DNA from: Pseudobdellovibrionaceae bacterium
GTDB lineage: Bacteria > Bdellovibrionota > Bdellovibrionia > Bdellovibrionales > UBA1609
Length of the DNA stretch: 12,685 bases
Direction: 5' to 3'
Assembly (NCBI GenBank): GCA_020635055.1
Contig: JACKAN010000030.1
Coordinates: forward strand, 1-12,685
Below, in pieces: positions 1 to 6,841 of the stretch. The notes below the pieces were generated by a model, which did no database searches, was not told the DNA's origin, and saw nothing but the letters and a program-made list of their open reading frames with translations. Made by a program: the position numbers and the translations under genes. The first letter of the stretch is position 1; every line of letters begins with the position of its first letter.

Positions 1-573
1 TGTAAGAGCTTCTGCAGTACCATAATCAATGTCAGCTCTTAATGTGTGAAGAGGAATACTTTTTTCGTTGTACCATTCTGTTCTGGCAATTTCTGCACCA
101 TCTAATCTGCCACTCACCATAACCTTAATTCCACGAACTCCACTTCTTACCGAAGCTGCCATAGCTTTTTTAAGAGCTCTTCTCCAGGAAATTCTTTTTT
201 CTAACTGTAAAGCAATATTTTCAGAAATAAGTTGGGCATCGAGATCTGGTTTTCTAACTTCTTGGATATTAACGAATACTTCATTGTCCGTTTGTTTCTG
301 CAAATCAGCTTTTAAAGCGTCTATTCCAGTTCCTTTTTTACCAATTACAACACCAGGACGAGCCGTAGAAATAATTACTTTTAGTTTTTTCGCTGCTCTT
401 TCCATTTCAATTTTAGATACGCCTGCGTGTTTTAATTTTTTCTTTATATAATCACGTAGCTTGTGATCTTCTCTTAAGTTTTCTACGTAGTTTTTGCCCT
501 TAGCAAACCAACGTGAGTCCCAAGTTCTGATAACGCCAACTCTAAAACCAATCGGATTAACCTTCTGACCCAC
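1..573 (-). CDS. rpsC: 30S ribosomal protein S3, N-terminal 191 residues (cut by window edge)
   Basis: S3 sits on the head of the 30S subunit at the mRNA entry tunnel and contributes to mRNA helicase activity. The start is GTG at 571-573, giving MGQKVNPIGF, the standard S3 N-terminus. It lies 6 nt after the rplV stop, and a GGTAGGA Shine-Dalgarno overlaps that stop codon. The KH domain is visible around residues 60-110, with the GxxG loop as GKKG at residues 78-81 after ARPGVVI. The frame then runs open through ISWRRALKKA and IKVMVSGRLDGAEIARTEW to the window edge. Family members are about 210-235 residues, so roughly the last 20-40 residues lie outside. Its place directly after rplV is canonical for the S10 operon. 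The identification is secure. Confidence 0.96.
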   Translation of the reverse strand, partial: MGQKVNPIGFRVGVIRTWDSRWFAKGKNYVENLREDHKLRDYIKKKLKHAGVSKIEMERAAKKLKVIISTARPGVVIGKKGTGIDALKADLQKQTDNEVFVNIQEVRKPDLDAQLISENIALQLEKRISWRRALKKAMAASVRSGVRGIKVMVSGRLDGAEIARTEWYNEKSIPLHTLRADIDYGTAEALT

Positions 574-579
574 GAATTC

Positions 580-912
580 CTACCTTTCGTCCAATATTAA
601 ATTAATATGACTTTGTTGCTTCTTAACCATAAAGGCTCTTCCCTGTGCTCTGGGCATAAATCTTTTAAATGAAGGACCTTGATCCACAGTGATAGTTTTA
701 ACAAATAGATTATCAATATCTATAACCTTTTTATCTTCCGCGTTTGCCACTGCAGATTCTATCAGTTTTTTTATCATGCTTGCAGACTTCTGATTCATAT
801 ATGTGAGAGAGCGAATAGCTTCATTAACATCCATTCCCCTCACTAAATCAGCAACTAATCTTGCTTTATAAGCACCTACTCTTGCGTAACTTAGTTTTGC
901 TTTTACTTCCAT
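580..912 (-). CDS. rplV: 50S ribosomal protein L22
   Basis: L22 binds 23S rRNA, and its long beta-hairpin lines the peptide exit tunnel. This 110-residue protein matches the usual length. The conserved C-terminal part FKRFMPRAQGRA (about residues 82-93) forms the exit-tunnel hairpin region where macrolide-resistance changes occur in other bacteria. The start is ATG at 910-912, with AGGA about 7 nt upstream. It follows rpsS by 17 nt and is followed by rpsC after 6 nt, so the three are almost certainly cotranscribed and translationally coupled. No oddities are seen. Confidence 0.97.
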   Translation of the reverse strand: MEVKAKLSYARVGAYKARLVADLVRGMDVNEAIRSLTYMNQKSASMIKKLIESAVANAEDKKVIDIDNLFVKTITVDQGPSFKRFMPRAQGRAFMVKKQQSHINLILDER

Positions 913-929
913 AATCTTATCCTACTGCC

Positions 930-1202
930 TTAGCTTTTCTTTTTATCTGCGCCGTGACCGTGAAAAGTACGCGTCGGTGCAAATTCACCAAATTTATGGC
1001 CAATCATATTTTCAGACACAAAAACAGGAACAAACTTTTTACCATTGTGAACAGCAAAAGTGAGTCCAACAGCATCAGGTGTTACAGTTGATCGTCTAGA
1101 CCATGTTTTAATAACTTTTTTATCACCAGTTTCTATAGCTTTATCAACTTTATTCATCAGATGATGGTCAATAAATGGGCCTTTTTTAATTGATCGTGCC
1201 AC
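930..1202 (-). CDS. rpsS: 30S ribosomal protein S19
   Basis: S19 lies in the 30S head, pairs with S13 and contacts the A-site finger of 23S rRNA. The 90-residue product is the family length and has the hallmark N-terminus MARSIKKGPF and the C-terminal block MIGHKFGEFAPTRTFHGHG (about residues 66-84). The start is GTG at 1200-1202; the GAGGAG Shine-Dalgarno about 7 nt upstream and the conserved ARSIKKGPF beginning immediately after the start codon fix this choice. It lies 14 nt after rplB and 17 nt before rplV. GTG starts are also used by rpsC in this operon. Confidence 0.97.
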   Translation of the reverse strand: MARSIKKGPFIDHHLMNKVDKAIETGDKKVIKTWSRRSTVTPDAVGLTFAVHNGKKFVPVFVSENMIGHKFGEFAPTRTFHGHGADKKKS

Positions 1203-1216
1203 TAGTTTCTCCTCAC

Positions 1217-2047
1217 TTAACCTTTCTTACTATTACGACGTTTAACAATCATATTATTAGTACGTTTATTATTTCTTGTTTTATAACCTTTACAAGGTTG
1301 GCCCCAAGGACTCACCGGATGATGCCCCTTACCAACACCTTCACCACCACCAAGAGGGTGATCGATAGGGTTCATAGCCATACCACGAACACTAGGACGT
1401 TTTCCCATCCATCTTTTTCTACCGGCTTTGCCTATATTAATATTTTCATTTTCAGTGTTTCCAACTTGTCCAATAGATGCCTTGCATACAGAAAGAACTT
1501 GCCTGACTTCACCCGAAGGCAAGCGAACCTGACAATACTTTCCTAATTTTGCAGCTAAAACTGCTGCCACACCTGCGCCACGAGCTATTTGTCCGCCTTT
1601 ACCCGGTCGCAATTCTATATTGTGAATTGTTGTTCCAGTTGGAATTTTATTAAGAGGTAAGCAATTTCCAGGTTTTATATCAGCTGTGTCACTAGAAATA
1701 ACTTGATCACCCACTTTTAATCCTACTGGACAAATTATATAAGACTTTGCTCCGTCAGCATAACTAATTAAAGCAATACGACAGCTTCTATTAGGATCGT
1801 ATTCAATAGCCGAAACTTTTGCAGGAATATCAATTTTTAATCTTTTAAAATCAACAAGACGATACTTTCTTTTGTGTCCACCGCCCTGATGACGAATTGT
1901 AATTTGACCGTGGTTACCACGCGCAGCAGATTTATTTAGTTTTTCTGTTAATGATTTTTCAGGCTTAGTCTTTGTGATGTCTGAGAAATCATATCCAGAC
2001 ATATTTCTTCTACCTGGAGATGTTGGTTTGTAAATCTTAGTCGCCAT
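1217..2047 (-). CDS. rplB: 50S ribosomal protein L2
   Basis: L2 is one of the most conserved 50S proteins. It is needed for subunit association, tRNA binding and peptidyl-transferase centre assembly. The 276-residue product is the standard length. The N-terminal OB-like domain includes the RGNHGQITIRHQGGGHKRKY stretch (about residues 43-62). The SH3-like domain and C-terminal tail include SVRGMAMNPIDHPLGGGEG (about residues 219-237), and H230 matches the conserved histidine linked to peptidyl transferase function. The start is ATG at 2045-2047, separated by only 2 nt from the rplW stop, with a GGGAG Shine-Dalgarno inside the end of rplW. The frame is intact. Confidence 0.98.
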   Translation of the reverse strand: MATKIYKPTSPGRRNMSGYDFSDITKTKPEKSLTEKLNKSAARGNHGQITIRHQGGGHKRKYRLVDFKRLKIDIPAKVSAIEYDPNRSCRIALISYADGAKSYIICPVGLKVGDQVISSDTADIKPGNCLPLNKIPTGTTIHNIELRPGKGGQIARGAGVAAVLAAKLGKYCQVRLPSGEVRQVLSVCKASIGQVGNTENENINIGKAGRKRWMGKRPSVRGMAMNPIDHPLGGGEGVGKGHHPVSPWGQPCKGYKTRNNKRTNNMIVKRRNSKKG

Positions 2048-2049
2048 TA

Positions 2050-2328
2050 TTATGCTCCCTCAAAAAGCTTAATTTTTTCACCGGGCATCAACTTCACCAT
2101 AGCTTTTTTCCAGTAACGAACTTTGCTCATACCCAATTTAGTTTTGCGCGAGCGTCCGCGACAAATGGCAGTTCTAACACCTTCAACTTTAACTCGGAAA
2201 AGCTTTTCCACTGCTTCTTTGATATCAGTTTTAGTAGACTTTTTGTCCACTTCAAAAACATAGACACCCGACTCTGCAAGCATGCTATTTTTCTCAGTAA
2301 CTAGTGGTTTTTTAATTGTGTAATACAT
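2050..2328 (-). CDS. rplW: 50S ribosomal protein L23
   Basis: L23 sits at the rim of the peptide exit tunnel and is the docking site for trigger factor and SRP. The 92-residue protein has PLVTEKN near residues 8-14; this glutamate corresponds to the trigger-factor-docking Glu18 of E. coli. The C-terminal RGRSRKTKLGMSKVRYWKKA block is the usual rRNA-binding loop. The start ATG at 2326-2328 overlaps the rplD stop by one base (TAATG), a signature of translational coupling. The rplB start follows after 2 nt. No anomalies are seen. Confidence 0.96.
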   Translation of the reverse strand: MYYTIKKPLVTEKNSMLAESGVYVFEVDKKSTKTDIKEAVEKLFRVKVEGVRTAICRGRSRKTKLGMSKVRYWKKAMVKLMPGEKIKLFEGA

Positions 2329-2960
2329 TACTTACTCTCCACTCCACAGCGTTTATCGATAGCAGCTAAACTGTCTTTAGTAATAATAGCCGTGTTGAAC
2401 TTTAATAAGTCATACACATTTAAACCTTCAACAGTATAATAGCGGCAAGTGGTTAAATTTTTTGTTGCACGATCAAACATTTCTTCTCTTTTATCAGTAA
2501 TCAATACTGATTTTTCAGCTGATAAATTTTTAAGTGCTTTACAAGCTTCTTTAGTTTTTCCTTGCTCTAAAGTCATGTTTTCAACCACTTTTAATCTACC
2601 CTCGGCAAACAAATACGAAAGAGCTGATCTGAGTCCTAGCTGCTTTACTTTTTTTGGTAAATCATATTCGTAGTCTCTTGGCTTTGGACCAAAGGTAACA
2701 CCACCACCAGCAATTAATGGTGACTTTTGAGTACCACGACGTGCATTGCCCGTTCCTTTTTGTTTATATGGTTTTTTACTTGTTCCATTAACTTCAGCAC
2801 GTGTTTTAGTACAATGAGTTCCTTGACGTCTTTTTGCCAACTGCCATCGAACCACTGTATGTAATATATCTTTGCGAACTGGAGCTTCAAAAACTGATGC
2901 TGTCAATTCTGCACTTCCAACTTTTTTGTTATTCCAATCTAATACATCTACCGTTGCCAT
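2328..2960 (-). CDS. rplD: 50S ribosomal protein L4
   Basis: L4 is an early 50S assembly protein whose extended loop reaches into the exit tunnel next to L22. The 210-residue product has the conserved loop KKPYKQKGTGNARRG (about residues 62-76), followed by GGGVTFGPKPRDYEY (about 86-100). This loop is where macrolide-resistance mutations map in other species. The start is ATG at 2958-2960, one base after the rplC stop, with AAGGTG at the rplC end acting as Shine-Dalgarno. In E. coli L4 also represses its own S10 operon through the mRNA leader. Whether it does so here is unknown, but the structured leader upstream of rpsJ would be the target to test. Confidence 0.97.
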   Translation of the reverse strand: MATVDVLDWNNKKVGSAELTASVFEAPVRKDILHTVVRWQLAKRRQGTHCTKTRAEVNGTSKKPYKQKGTGNARRGTQKSPLIAGGGVTFGPKPRDYEYDLPKKVKQLGLRSALSYLFAEGRLKVVENMTLEQGKTKEACKALKNLSAEKSVLITDKREEMFDRATKNLTTCRYYTVEGLNVYDLLKFNTAIITKDSLAAIDKRCGVESK

Positions 2961-2961
2961 T

Positions 2962-3663
2962 TTACACCTTCATTAGTTTTACAAGAGTGTTTCTTCCACC
3001 AGGCACAGGACCTTTAACCAAAAGCACACTATCTTCTGTGTTGACCTCTACGATCTCAACATTTTTAACAGTTACCTTTTCATCACCAAAGTGGCCGGGA
3101 AGTTTTTTACCTGGCATAACTCGACCAGGCCATGTTCTACAACCAACAGATCCTGGCTGCCTGTGAAAATGTGATCCGTGAGCTGCGGGTCCACCAGCAA
3201 AATTCCATCTTTTCTGCACGCCAGTAAAGCCTCTTCCTTTTGATTTGGAAGTTAATCTCACTTTGTCACCTTTGCAAAGAGACTCTAGAGAAACCTTATC
3301 GCCAACTTGAACACCTTCAGGTAATTTTTGACGAATTTCACAAATAAGCTTTGCACCGTTTTCGATTCCAGAATTTTTAAGATGGCCTTTTTCCGAATTG
3401 TTTGAATTTTTAGCCTTTTTTGGGCGGGCTGCAATTTGTAAAGCCTCGTATCCATCTTTTTCTTTAGTTTTAACCTGTGAAACAACCCAAGGTTCAAACT
3501 TAAGAACAGTCACTGGGATGATTTCACCCTCTTCATTGTAAACTGAGGACATACCTAATTTGGTAGCAAAAAGTCCTTTTATTTTAAGCGACTCAACCTT
3601 CGCAGATGTTTTTTCACTTACATTCTGTTCTTCGGTTTGTGTTTCTTTGTTTTCTTCAGACAT
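2962..3663 (-). CDS. rplC: 50S ribosomal protein L3 with acidic N-terminal extension
   Basis: L3 nucleates 50S assembly and reaches the peptidyl-transferase centre. I chose ATG at 3661-3663 because GGAG lies 6 nt upstream and overlaps the rpsJ end; an in-frame TTG 12 nt further upstream lies directly against the rpsJ stop. The product is 233 residues against about 205-215 in most bacteria. The excess is at the N-terminus: about 27 Glu/Lys/Gln/Thr/Ser-rich residues (MSEENKETQTEEQ...) precede the family start GLFATKLGM (L3 usually begins MIGLIGxKVGM). The core is normal: GRGFTGVQKRWNFAGGPAAHGSHFHRQPGS. At the position of the PrmB-methylated glutamine of E. coli L3 the local sequence is VGCRTWPG, so that glutamine is absent. 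It lies between rpsJ and rplD as usual. Confidence 0.96.
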   Translation of the reverse strand: MSEENKETQTEEQNVSEKTSAKVESLKIKGLFATKLGMSSVYNEEGEIIPVTVLKFEPWVVSQVKTKEKDGYEALQIAARPKKAKNSNNSEKGHLKNSGIENGAKLICEIRQKLPEGVQVGDKVSLESLCKGDKVRLTSKSKGRGFTGVQKRWNFAGGPAAHGSHFHRQPGSVGCRTWPGRVMPGKKLPGHFGDEKVTVKNVEIVEVNTEDSVLLVKGPVPGGRNTLVKLMKV

Positions 3664-3675
3664 CTCTTTCTCCAA

Positions 3676-3993
3676 TTAATCAGCCTGCAATTTAATTTCA
3701 ACATCTACACCCGCAGATAAATCTAACTTCATAAGCTGATCTATTGTTTGCTGTGTAGGCTCAAGAATGTCTAGCAATCTTTTATGAGTTCTGACTTCAA
3801 ACTGTTCACGGGACTTTTTATCAACGTGAGGGGAGCGTAAAACTGTATAACGATTGATTCTTGTTGGAAGCGGAATTGGGCCTGCAACACTAGCTCCTGT
3901 GCGACGAGCGGTTTCAACTATTTCTCGAGTCGACTGATCTAGAAGTTTATGGTCAAAAGCACGTAAACGTATCCTAATTTTTTGACTTTGCAT
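3676..3993 (-). CDS. rpsJ: 30S ribosomal protein S10 (first gene of the S10 operon)
   Basis: S10 is part of the 30S head and, as NusE, also works in NusB/NusG-dependent transcription antitermination. I chose ATG at 3991-3993, giving MQSQKIRIRLRAFDHKLLDQ, the typical S10 start and a 105-residue protein. An in-frame TTG at 4006-4008 would add five residues (MKRAD) that the family lacks. The hallmark GPIPLPTRINRYTVLRSPHVDKKSREQFE is intact. The Shine-Dalgarno is only a GA-rich stretch (GAAGAGAG), not a strong GGAGG. A 210-nt gap upstream, where tuf often lies, contains a promoter and leader hairpins, so this gene probably opens its own transcript. Confidence 0.97.
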   Translation of the reverse strand: MQSQKIRIRLRAFDHKLLDQSTREIVETARRTGASVAGPIPLPTRINRYTVLRSPHVDKKSREQFEVRTHKRLLDILEPTQQTIDQLMKLDLSAGVDVEIKLQAD

Positions 3994-4084
3994 ATCTGCT
4001 CTCTTCAAACCTAAGTTTATTCAATTTTTTTTGATGTATCACTTGCTGGATTTACTCCTTATGAGTGTCCTATCTCAGTTTCCT

Positions 4085-4105
4085 AAAAAAAGCCGATTGA
4101 TGGCT
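4085..4105 (-). terminator. Weak intrinsic terminator/attenuator hairpin in the S10 leader
   Basis: On the minus strand AGCC, a 7-nt loop and GGCT are followed directly by a run of Ts (seven including the stem's last T). The 4-bp stem alone is weak, but AAAA just upstream can extend it against the T run across one mismatch. It could end read-through from fusA, act as an attenuator of the S10 transcript, or both. It lies downstream of the predicted rpsJ promoter, which favours attenuation. Confidence 0.4.
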
Positions 4106-4160
4106 GTTTTAAAGGACTTAAGCTTTAAAACCCAATAGTCACAAGTGCTACAGATGGGCG

Positions 4161-4190
4161 AGTATGCTTTAGGATAATAGGAATTGTCAA
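4161..4190 (-). promoter_or_regulatory. Predicted sigma70-type promoter of the S10 operon
   Basis: On the minus strand a perfect -35 TTGACA (4190-4185) is followed after 18 nt by CATACT (4166-4161; four of six matches to TATAAT). It begins about 30 nt after the fusA stop and would give a leader of roughly 160 nt before rpsJ. The spacing is 18 nt, the same as in the predicted rpsL promoter. Confidence 0.6.
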
Positions 4191-4219
4191 AGGATTAATA
4201 ATGAAAATTGAGTAAAGTT

Positions 4220-6316
4220 TTAGCGCCCAATACTACTAAGAATTTCTTTTTCCACTTTGGTAGGAACAATTTCATACTGTAGAAATTCCATTGTAAAATT
4301 CGCACGCCCCTGACTCATTGATCTTAAGTCTGTAGCATATCCAAAAAGCTCTTTCAAAGGCGCTTCTGCTTCAACTACTTGTGCTCCCAATCGACTCGTC
4401 ATATTATTGATTTTTCCTCGGCGACCATTCAAGTTTCCAATAATATTTCCCATGTATTCTTCAGGGGTTAGAATTTCTAAACTAAAAATTGGCTCTAAAA
4501 ATTGGCTTTGACCCTGGCGCAAAGCTTCCCTGACCGCATTAGCTGCAGCAATTTTACAAGCTAATTCTGATGTTTGAAGCTCAAAGTAAATAAAATCTGT
4601 CAGAATTACATTCAAATCTGTCACTGAATATCCAGCCAAAAAACCCACTTCCAAGGCTTCTCGGGCACCATTTTCGATATGACGCAAAAGGTCTCTACTT
4701 AATTTATCATGTGTCACATTATTTTTAAATGTGATCCCCAAACCTCTTCCCAGTGGCTCAAGTTTAATCGACAATTCTACTTTTTGTAATTTTCCACTGA
4801 TTTCACGTTCAAAACTACCATGACCCAGTGATTCAGATTTTAAAGTTTCGCGGTAAGAGACCTGTGGCTTACCCACGTTAGCCTCTACTTTAAATTCGCG
4901 CTTAAGGCGATCAACAAGAACATCTAAATGTAACTCTCCCATACCAGACAATAACATTTGTCCAGTTTCAGCATCTGTGCGAATGCGACATGAGGGATCT
5001 TCTTTCTGTAAGCGATCTAAAGACTGTTCCATTTTTGCTTGATCGGCACTCGATTTAGCTTCGATCGCAACAGATATAACAGGTTCAGGCAATTGAATGC
5101 TCTCTAGAACTACTCTTCGCTGTGTTTCACAAAGAGTATCTCCTGTACCAGTGAATTTTAATCCAATAACAGCACCAATATCTCCGGCTTTAAGTTCTTT
5201 AACTTCTTCCCGAGAGTTTGCATGCATTTTTACTAATCTTTGAATTCTTTCTTTTTTATCCTGCCTAGGATTTAAAAGCTGTGTCCCAACCTGAACTATC
5301 CCTGAGTAAACACGAATGTAAGTCAAAGTTCCTGCAAAAGAATCAGAGGCAATTTTAAATGCTAGAGCCGTTGCTGGTTCATCAAAATCTGTTTTACAAA
5401 TAATTTCTTTACTTTCATTGTTTGGATCCAACCCCACCATAGGGGGAACATCTAGTGGACTTGGTAAATAATAAACAACGGCATCTAATAAAGGTTGAAC
5501 TCCTTTATTTTTAAAAGATGCTCCACATAAAACGGGCTGAATAGCGAGGGATAATGTGCCTTTTCGGAGAGCAGAGCGAATTTCATCGCTGGTTAATTCA
5601 CTCCCCTCTAAATACTTTTCCATAAGTGCATCATCAAATTCAGTAGCGACCTCTATCATTTGTTCGCGAGCTGAGGCCACCGTATCTATAAGGTCTTCAG
5701 GAATATCTTTGACTTCATAGTCTTCACCCAAACCTTCACCCTGCCAAATTAGGGCTTTTTGTTCAATAAGATCGACCAAACCTATAAAGTTTTCTTCACT
5801 ACCAATGGGCCACTGAATTGGCACAGGTCTTCCATGCAATTTGTCTTTTATGGTATTGAAGGACATGACAAAGTCTGCACCTACTCTATCCATTTTATTA
5901 ATAAAGCATATGCGGGGCACTTTGTATTTATTGGCCTGTCTCCATACCGTTTCCGACTGAGGTTCAACACCGTTGACTCCGTCAAAAACTGTAATTGCAC
6001 CATCTAAAACTCTTAAGGACCTTTCCACTTCAATCGTAAAATCAACATGTCCGGGAGTATCAATTAAGTTGATTCTATGATTTTTCCAAGATGTTGTCGT
6101 TGCGGCTGAAGTAATTGTAATCCCTCTTTCCTGCTCCTGTTCCATCCAGTCCATGACAGCTGCCCCATCGTGAACTTCACCCATTTTATGACTTTTACCA
6201 GAATAATAGAGAATTCTTTCGGTCGTAGTTGTCTTACCAGCATCAATATGAGCCATAACGCCAATATTTCTGGTGAATTTGAGATCTTCTATTTTTTTGG
6301 GTTCAATGAAAGACAT
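4220..6316 (-). CDS. fusA: Translation elongation factor G with divergent domain IV
   Basis: EF-G is the cytoplasmic GTPase that drives tRNA-mRNA translocation. The 698-residue length is normal. The G domain is canonical: AHIDAGKT (residues 22-29), RGITI (64-68), DTPGH (86-90) and NKMD (140-143). Domains II-III are complete, with GMGELHLDV at 459-466. Domain IV is unusual: the loop that reads QSGGRGQYGH in most EF-Gs is EREISGKLQKVE (about 503-514), and the residue aligning with E. coli H583 in YHDVDSSE is F578 (YFELQTSE). Domain V ends normally (GYATDLRSMSQGRA). The start ATG at 6314-6316 has no clear Shine-Dalgarno. It may represent a known spirochaete/planctomycete/delta-type EF-G class or a close relative. 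Unusually, tuf does not follow it. Confidence 0.95.
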   Translation of the reverse strand: MSFIEPKKIEDLKFTRNIGVMAHIDAGKTTTTERILYYSGKSHKMGEVHDGAAVMDWMEQEQERGITITSAATTTSWKNHRINLIDTPGHVDFTIEVERSLRVLDGAITVFDGVNGVEPQSETVWRQANKYKVPRICFINKMDRVGADFVMSFNTIKDKLHGRPVPIQWPIGSEENFIGLVDLIEQKALIWQGEGLGEDYEVKDIPEDLIDTVASAREQMIEVATEFDDALMEKYLEGSELTSDEIRSALRKGTLSLAIQPVLCGASFKNKGVQPLLDAVVYYLPSPLDVPPMVGLDPNNESKEIICKTDFDEPATALAFKIASDSFAGTLTYIRVYSGIVQVGTQLLNPRQDKKERIQRLVKMHANSREEVKELKAGDIGAVIGLKFTGTGDTLCETQRRVVLESIQLPEPVISVAIEAKSSADQAKMEQSLDRLQKEDPSCRIRTDAETGQMLLSGMGELHLDVLVDRLKREFKVEANVGKPQVSYRETLKSESLGHGSFEREISGKLQKVELSIKLEPLGRGLGITFKNNVTHDKLSRDLLRHIENGAREALEVGFLAGYSVTDLNVILTDFIYFELQTSELACKIAAANAVREALRQGQSQFLEPIFSLEILTPEEYMGNIIGNLNGRRGKINNMTSRLGAQVVEAEAPLKELFGYATDLRSMSQGRANFTMEFLQYEIVPTKVEKEILSSIGR

Positions 6317-6324
6317 ATAACTTG

Positions 6325-6353
6325 GTTTTAAACATTTTTAGACGGTATTTCAA
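6325..6353 (-). promoter_or_regulatory. Possible fusA promoter, placed for a leaderless transcript
   Basis: Minus-strand TTGAAA (6353-6348; five of six matches) is followed after 17 nt by TAAAAC (6330-6325; four of six). The -10 ends only 8 nt before the fusA ATG, so transcription would begin at or within one or two bases of the start codon. That fits the lack of a recognisable Shine-Dalgarno there, but AT-rich sequence produces such matches by chance. Confidence 0.3.
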
Positions 6354-6365
6354 GCAGATAGATAC

Positions 6366-6812
6366 TTATTCCTGCGGAGAAGATTCCGGCTTTTTGAGTT
6401 CTTGATTAAATTGCTTGATAATTCTACTTCGTTGATGGGTAGATTCACTTTTATAAACTATATTGAACATTCCAAAGGCAAGGGAAGACCCACACCAAGT
6501 AAGAGTGTCATTAAGATTTTTATCTCCCAATATACAACCAAATAAAGTAGCAAGTTGCAGTATTGAGCTTGTCGCTAAAATATTATCTTTTGTTTTGGCT
6601 GAACTTAACTCACTCTGCCAATCTGAGTTCATTTTAGAGAGTTTTTCGTCAAGACTATTATAATTTAAAACTCTGTCATCCTGAGCAAACAAGTGTTGAT
6701 CTCTATTAATTTCTATAATTTGAATTTTCTTCTTCTCATCAAATACTTTTCTTTTGTATGAAGAAGAACAAGCCGTGATTAAGAGTAATAAAATGGGAAG
6801 TACTTTAAGCAT
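6366..6812 (-). CDS. Small predicted lipoprotein of unknown function between rpsG and fusA
   Basis: I do not recognise this family. From ATG at 6810-6812 the protein has 148 residues. It opens with a short signal peptide: charged MLK, a hydrophobic stretch (residues 4-12) and the lipobox ITAC, with C15 as the predicted lipidated cysteine, so it is probably exported and anchored in an envelope membrane. An in-frame GTG at 6852-6854 would add 14 residues and spoil the signal-peptide layout. The following S/K/D/E-rich region (16-77) is hydrophilic. Two hydrophobic segments (about 78-96 and 105-119), each with a cysteine (C93, C107), could form a helical hairpin. The tail is polar. It is cotranscribed in direction with rpsG and fusA (49 nt before fusA) but has no Shine-Dalgarno I can see. 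An envelope protein inside the str operon is atypical, and its link to translation is unknown. Confidence 0.7.
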   Translation of the reverse strand: MLKVLPILLLLITACSSSYKRKVFDEKKKIQIIEINRDQHLFAQDDRVLNYNSLDEKLSKMNSDWQSELSSAKTKDNILATSSILQLATLFGCILGDKNLNDTLTWCGSSLAFGMFNIVYKSESTHQRSRIIKQFNQELKKPESSPQE

Positions 6813-6841
6813 GGGTAAATTGTTACACAATAAAACAAAGG

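Larger units (their letters stand above)
3974..4190 (-). promoter_or_regulatory. S10 operon leader region (promoter to rpsJ) with tandem hairpins
   Basis: The fusA-rpsJ gap holds no gene. Seen in the sequence, in transcription order: a promoter at 4190-4161; a perfect 8-bp inverted repeat TTTTAAAG/CTTTAAAA (4130-4107) around an 8-nt loop; then a short AGCC/GGCT stem (4105-4091) running into seven Ts (to 4085); then a strong unassigned AAGGAG (4060-4055); then the rpsJ start. The AAAA end of the first stem could instead pair with the T tract and lengthen the second stem, so the two compete. This layout is what a transcription attenuator looks like. S10 leaders are autoregulated by L4 in gammaproteobacteria; regulation here is an inference. 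Confidence 0.45.

Noticed and set aside
68..451. Plus-strand open frame of 127 codons
   Set aside because: It is antisense to rpsC, whose reading frame is clearly conserved, and has no family resemblance.
1190..1546. Plus-strand open frame of 118 codons
   Set aside because: It is wholly antisense to rplB, with low-complexity Thr/Ile/Ser-rich translation and no Shine-Dalgarno. It is a shadow of a conserved gene.
2834..3166. Plus-strand open frame across the rplC/rplD junction
   Set aside because: It is antisense to two conserved ribosomal protein genes with no start signal.
3285..3497. Minus-strand 70-codon frame inside rplC
   Set aside because: It is an out-of-frame shadow of rplC. The L3 frame is continuous through it, so it is not a frameshift product.
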